Source of the DNA: JAEUPI01 sp035764445
GTDB taxonomy: Bacteria; Pseudomonadota; Gammaproteobacteria; Burkholderiales; Burkholderiaceae_C
DNA: 5,886 bases
Reading direction: 5' to 3'
NCBI GenBank assembly: GCA_035764445.1
Contig: DASTZF010000171.1
Location: 1-5,886 of the forward strand
Part shown: piece by piece, positions 5,565 to 5,886 of the stretch
Numbering within the stretch: the first letter of the stretch is position 1
Layout of the letters: the number at the start of each line of letters is the position of its first letter
Translations under genes and position numbers: made by a program
The notes under the pieces: model-generated
Databases searched by the model: none
Told to the model about the DNA's origin: nothing
Seen by the model: the letters and a program-made list of their open reading frames with translations, nothing else

Positions 5565-5886
5565 TGCGCAAACTTGAGACTCAGTGGGACGTTGTGGGAC
5601 TCCAAACCCTCCTGTGAATCAAGCGCTTAGCGCAAGAGTTTGTCCCAGGTGATCCCAGTTCGTACCATGAGTGCTCGCGATTTTTCGGACACACGTCGGA
5701 CACGAAGATTGAGCACATGGGCACAGGGTGGGTTGATCGATTTGCACACGGTCTGTGTACCCGAAGTCTCGAGCGTCCAGGCTGACCGATTTCCGGACGA
5801 ATTAGGCGCGACCTACGGACAACGGATGCCTACGCTCTGACCAAACCCGGGCCTGACTCGAGGATGTAGATGGCCGCGCTCTCCGT
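5565..5886. other. Gene-free stretch to the right edge, probably the end of an integrated element
   Basis: No frame here looks like a real gene. The plus frame at 5640-5840 begins with TTG and has no ribosome site or recognisable motif. By eye the base composition is less GC-rich than in the operon. Visible structure consists of short repeats: paired TGGGAC-type sites at 5584-5657, a palindrome AAGCGCTT at 5621-5628, and TCGGACAC twice with an 11-base period (5685-5692 and 5696-5703). If the tRNA fragment marks an island edge, this is the element side. Confidence 0.45.
5584..5657. repeat. Two pairs of TGGGAC-type sites in opposite orientation
   Basis: GTGGGAC occurs at 5584-5590 and 5594-5600. 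In the opposite orientation GTCCCA is at 5642-5647 and ATCCCA at 5652-5657. Each pair is spaced by 10 bases, about one helical turn, and the two pairs face each other around a centre near 5621. The group starts 20 bases from the tRNA fragment. Such spacing suits arm-type sites of a tyrosine recombinase or an operator; that role is inferred. Confidence 0.45.

Noticed and set aside
5520..5600. A complete tRNA-Asn gene
   Set aside because: No D arm, no 5' acceptor strand matching TCGGGGA, and a C-C mismatch in the anticodon stem; only the 3' part is real.
5640..5840. 66-codon plus-strand frame near the right edge
   Set aside because: It has a TTG start, no ribosome site, no motif, and overlaps the repeat cluster.
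5830..5886. Minus-strand frame entering from the right edge with a TAG at 5832-5830
   Set aside because: Only 18 codons are visible (ending GPGLVRA), too few to tell a gene end from chance.
1..5886. CRISPR array
   Set aside because: No set of regularly spaced direct repeats of the right length is present; the repeats seen are 7-12 bases and occur only twice.

Overview
This is a GC-rich bacterial window. It most resembles the chromosome of a gammaproteobacterium of the Xanthomonadales type, such as Lysobacter or Rhodanobacter relatives. That placement is an inference from the GC-rich codon use, the style of the proteins and the sequence of a tRNA-Asn fragment; no phylogenetic test was possible.

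Layout from left to right. A plus-strand gene ends at base 106 and only its last 34 codons are visible. It converges, with 3 bases between stops, on a minus-strand cluster read from right to left. In transcription order the cluster is a secreted SGNH/GDSL hydrolase (4446 to 3337), a single-pass membrane-anchored protein of unknown function (3315 to 2578), and a large apolipoprotein N-acyltransferase-like protein (2539 to 110). The last of these carries about 300 extra residues after the normal Lnt end. The gaps of 21 and 38 bases suggest one operon. The cluster starts behind a strong Shine-Dalgarno site, with a GC-rich stem-loop about 20 bases further upstream. The operon joins a predicted periplasmic esterase, a periplasm-facing anchored protein and a membrane acyltransferase, so a role in envelope acyl chemistry is a reasonable but untested idea.

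Upstream of the operon on the same strand is the C-terminal two thirds of a hormone-sensitive-lipase-type alpha/beta hydrolase (5178 to 4567). It keeps the Ser, Asp and His of the triad but lacks the HGGG oxyanion part, and is probably a decayed gene. About 280 bases of non-coding sequence follow. Then come a Rho-independent terminator and exactly the 3' 45 nucleotides of a tRNA-Asn gene (5564 to 5520), with no 5' half.

The tRNA remnant is the strongest structural signal. It looks like the attachment-site copy left at one edge of an integrated element, with the element expected on the right (above 5565) and the old chromosome on the left. The right-hand 320 bases have no convincing gene, look less GC-rich, and contain paired TGGGAC-type repeats in opposite orientations, which could be recombinase or repressor sites.
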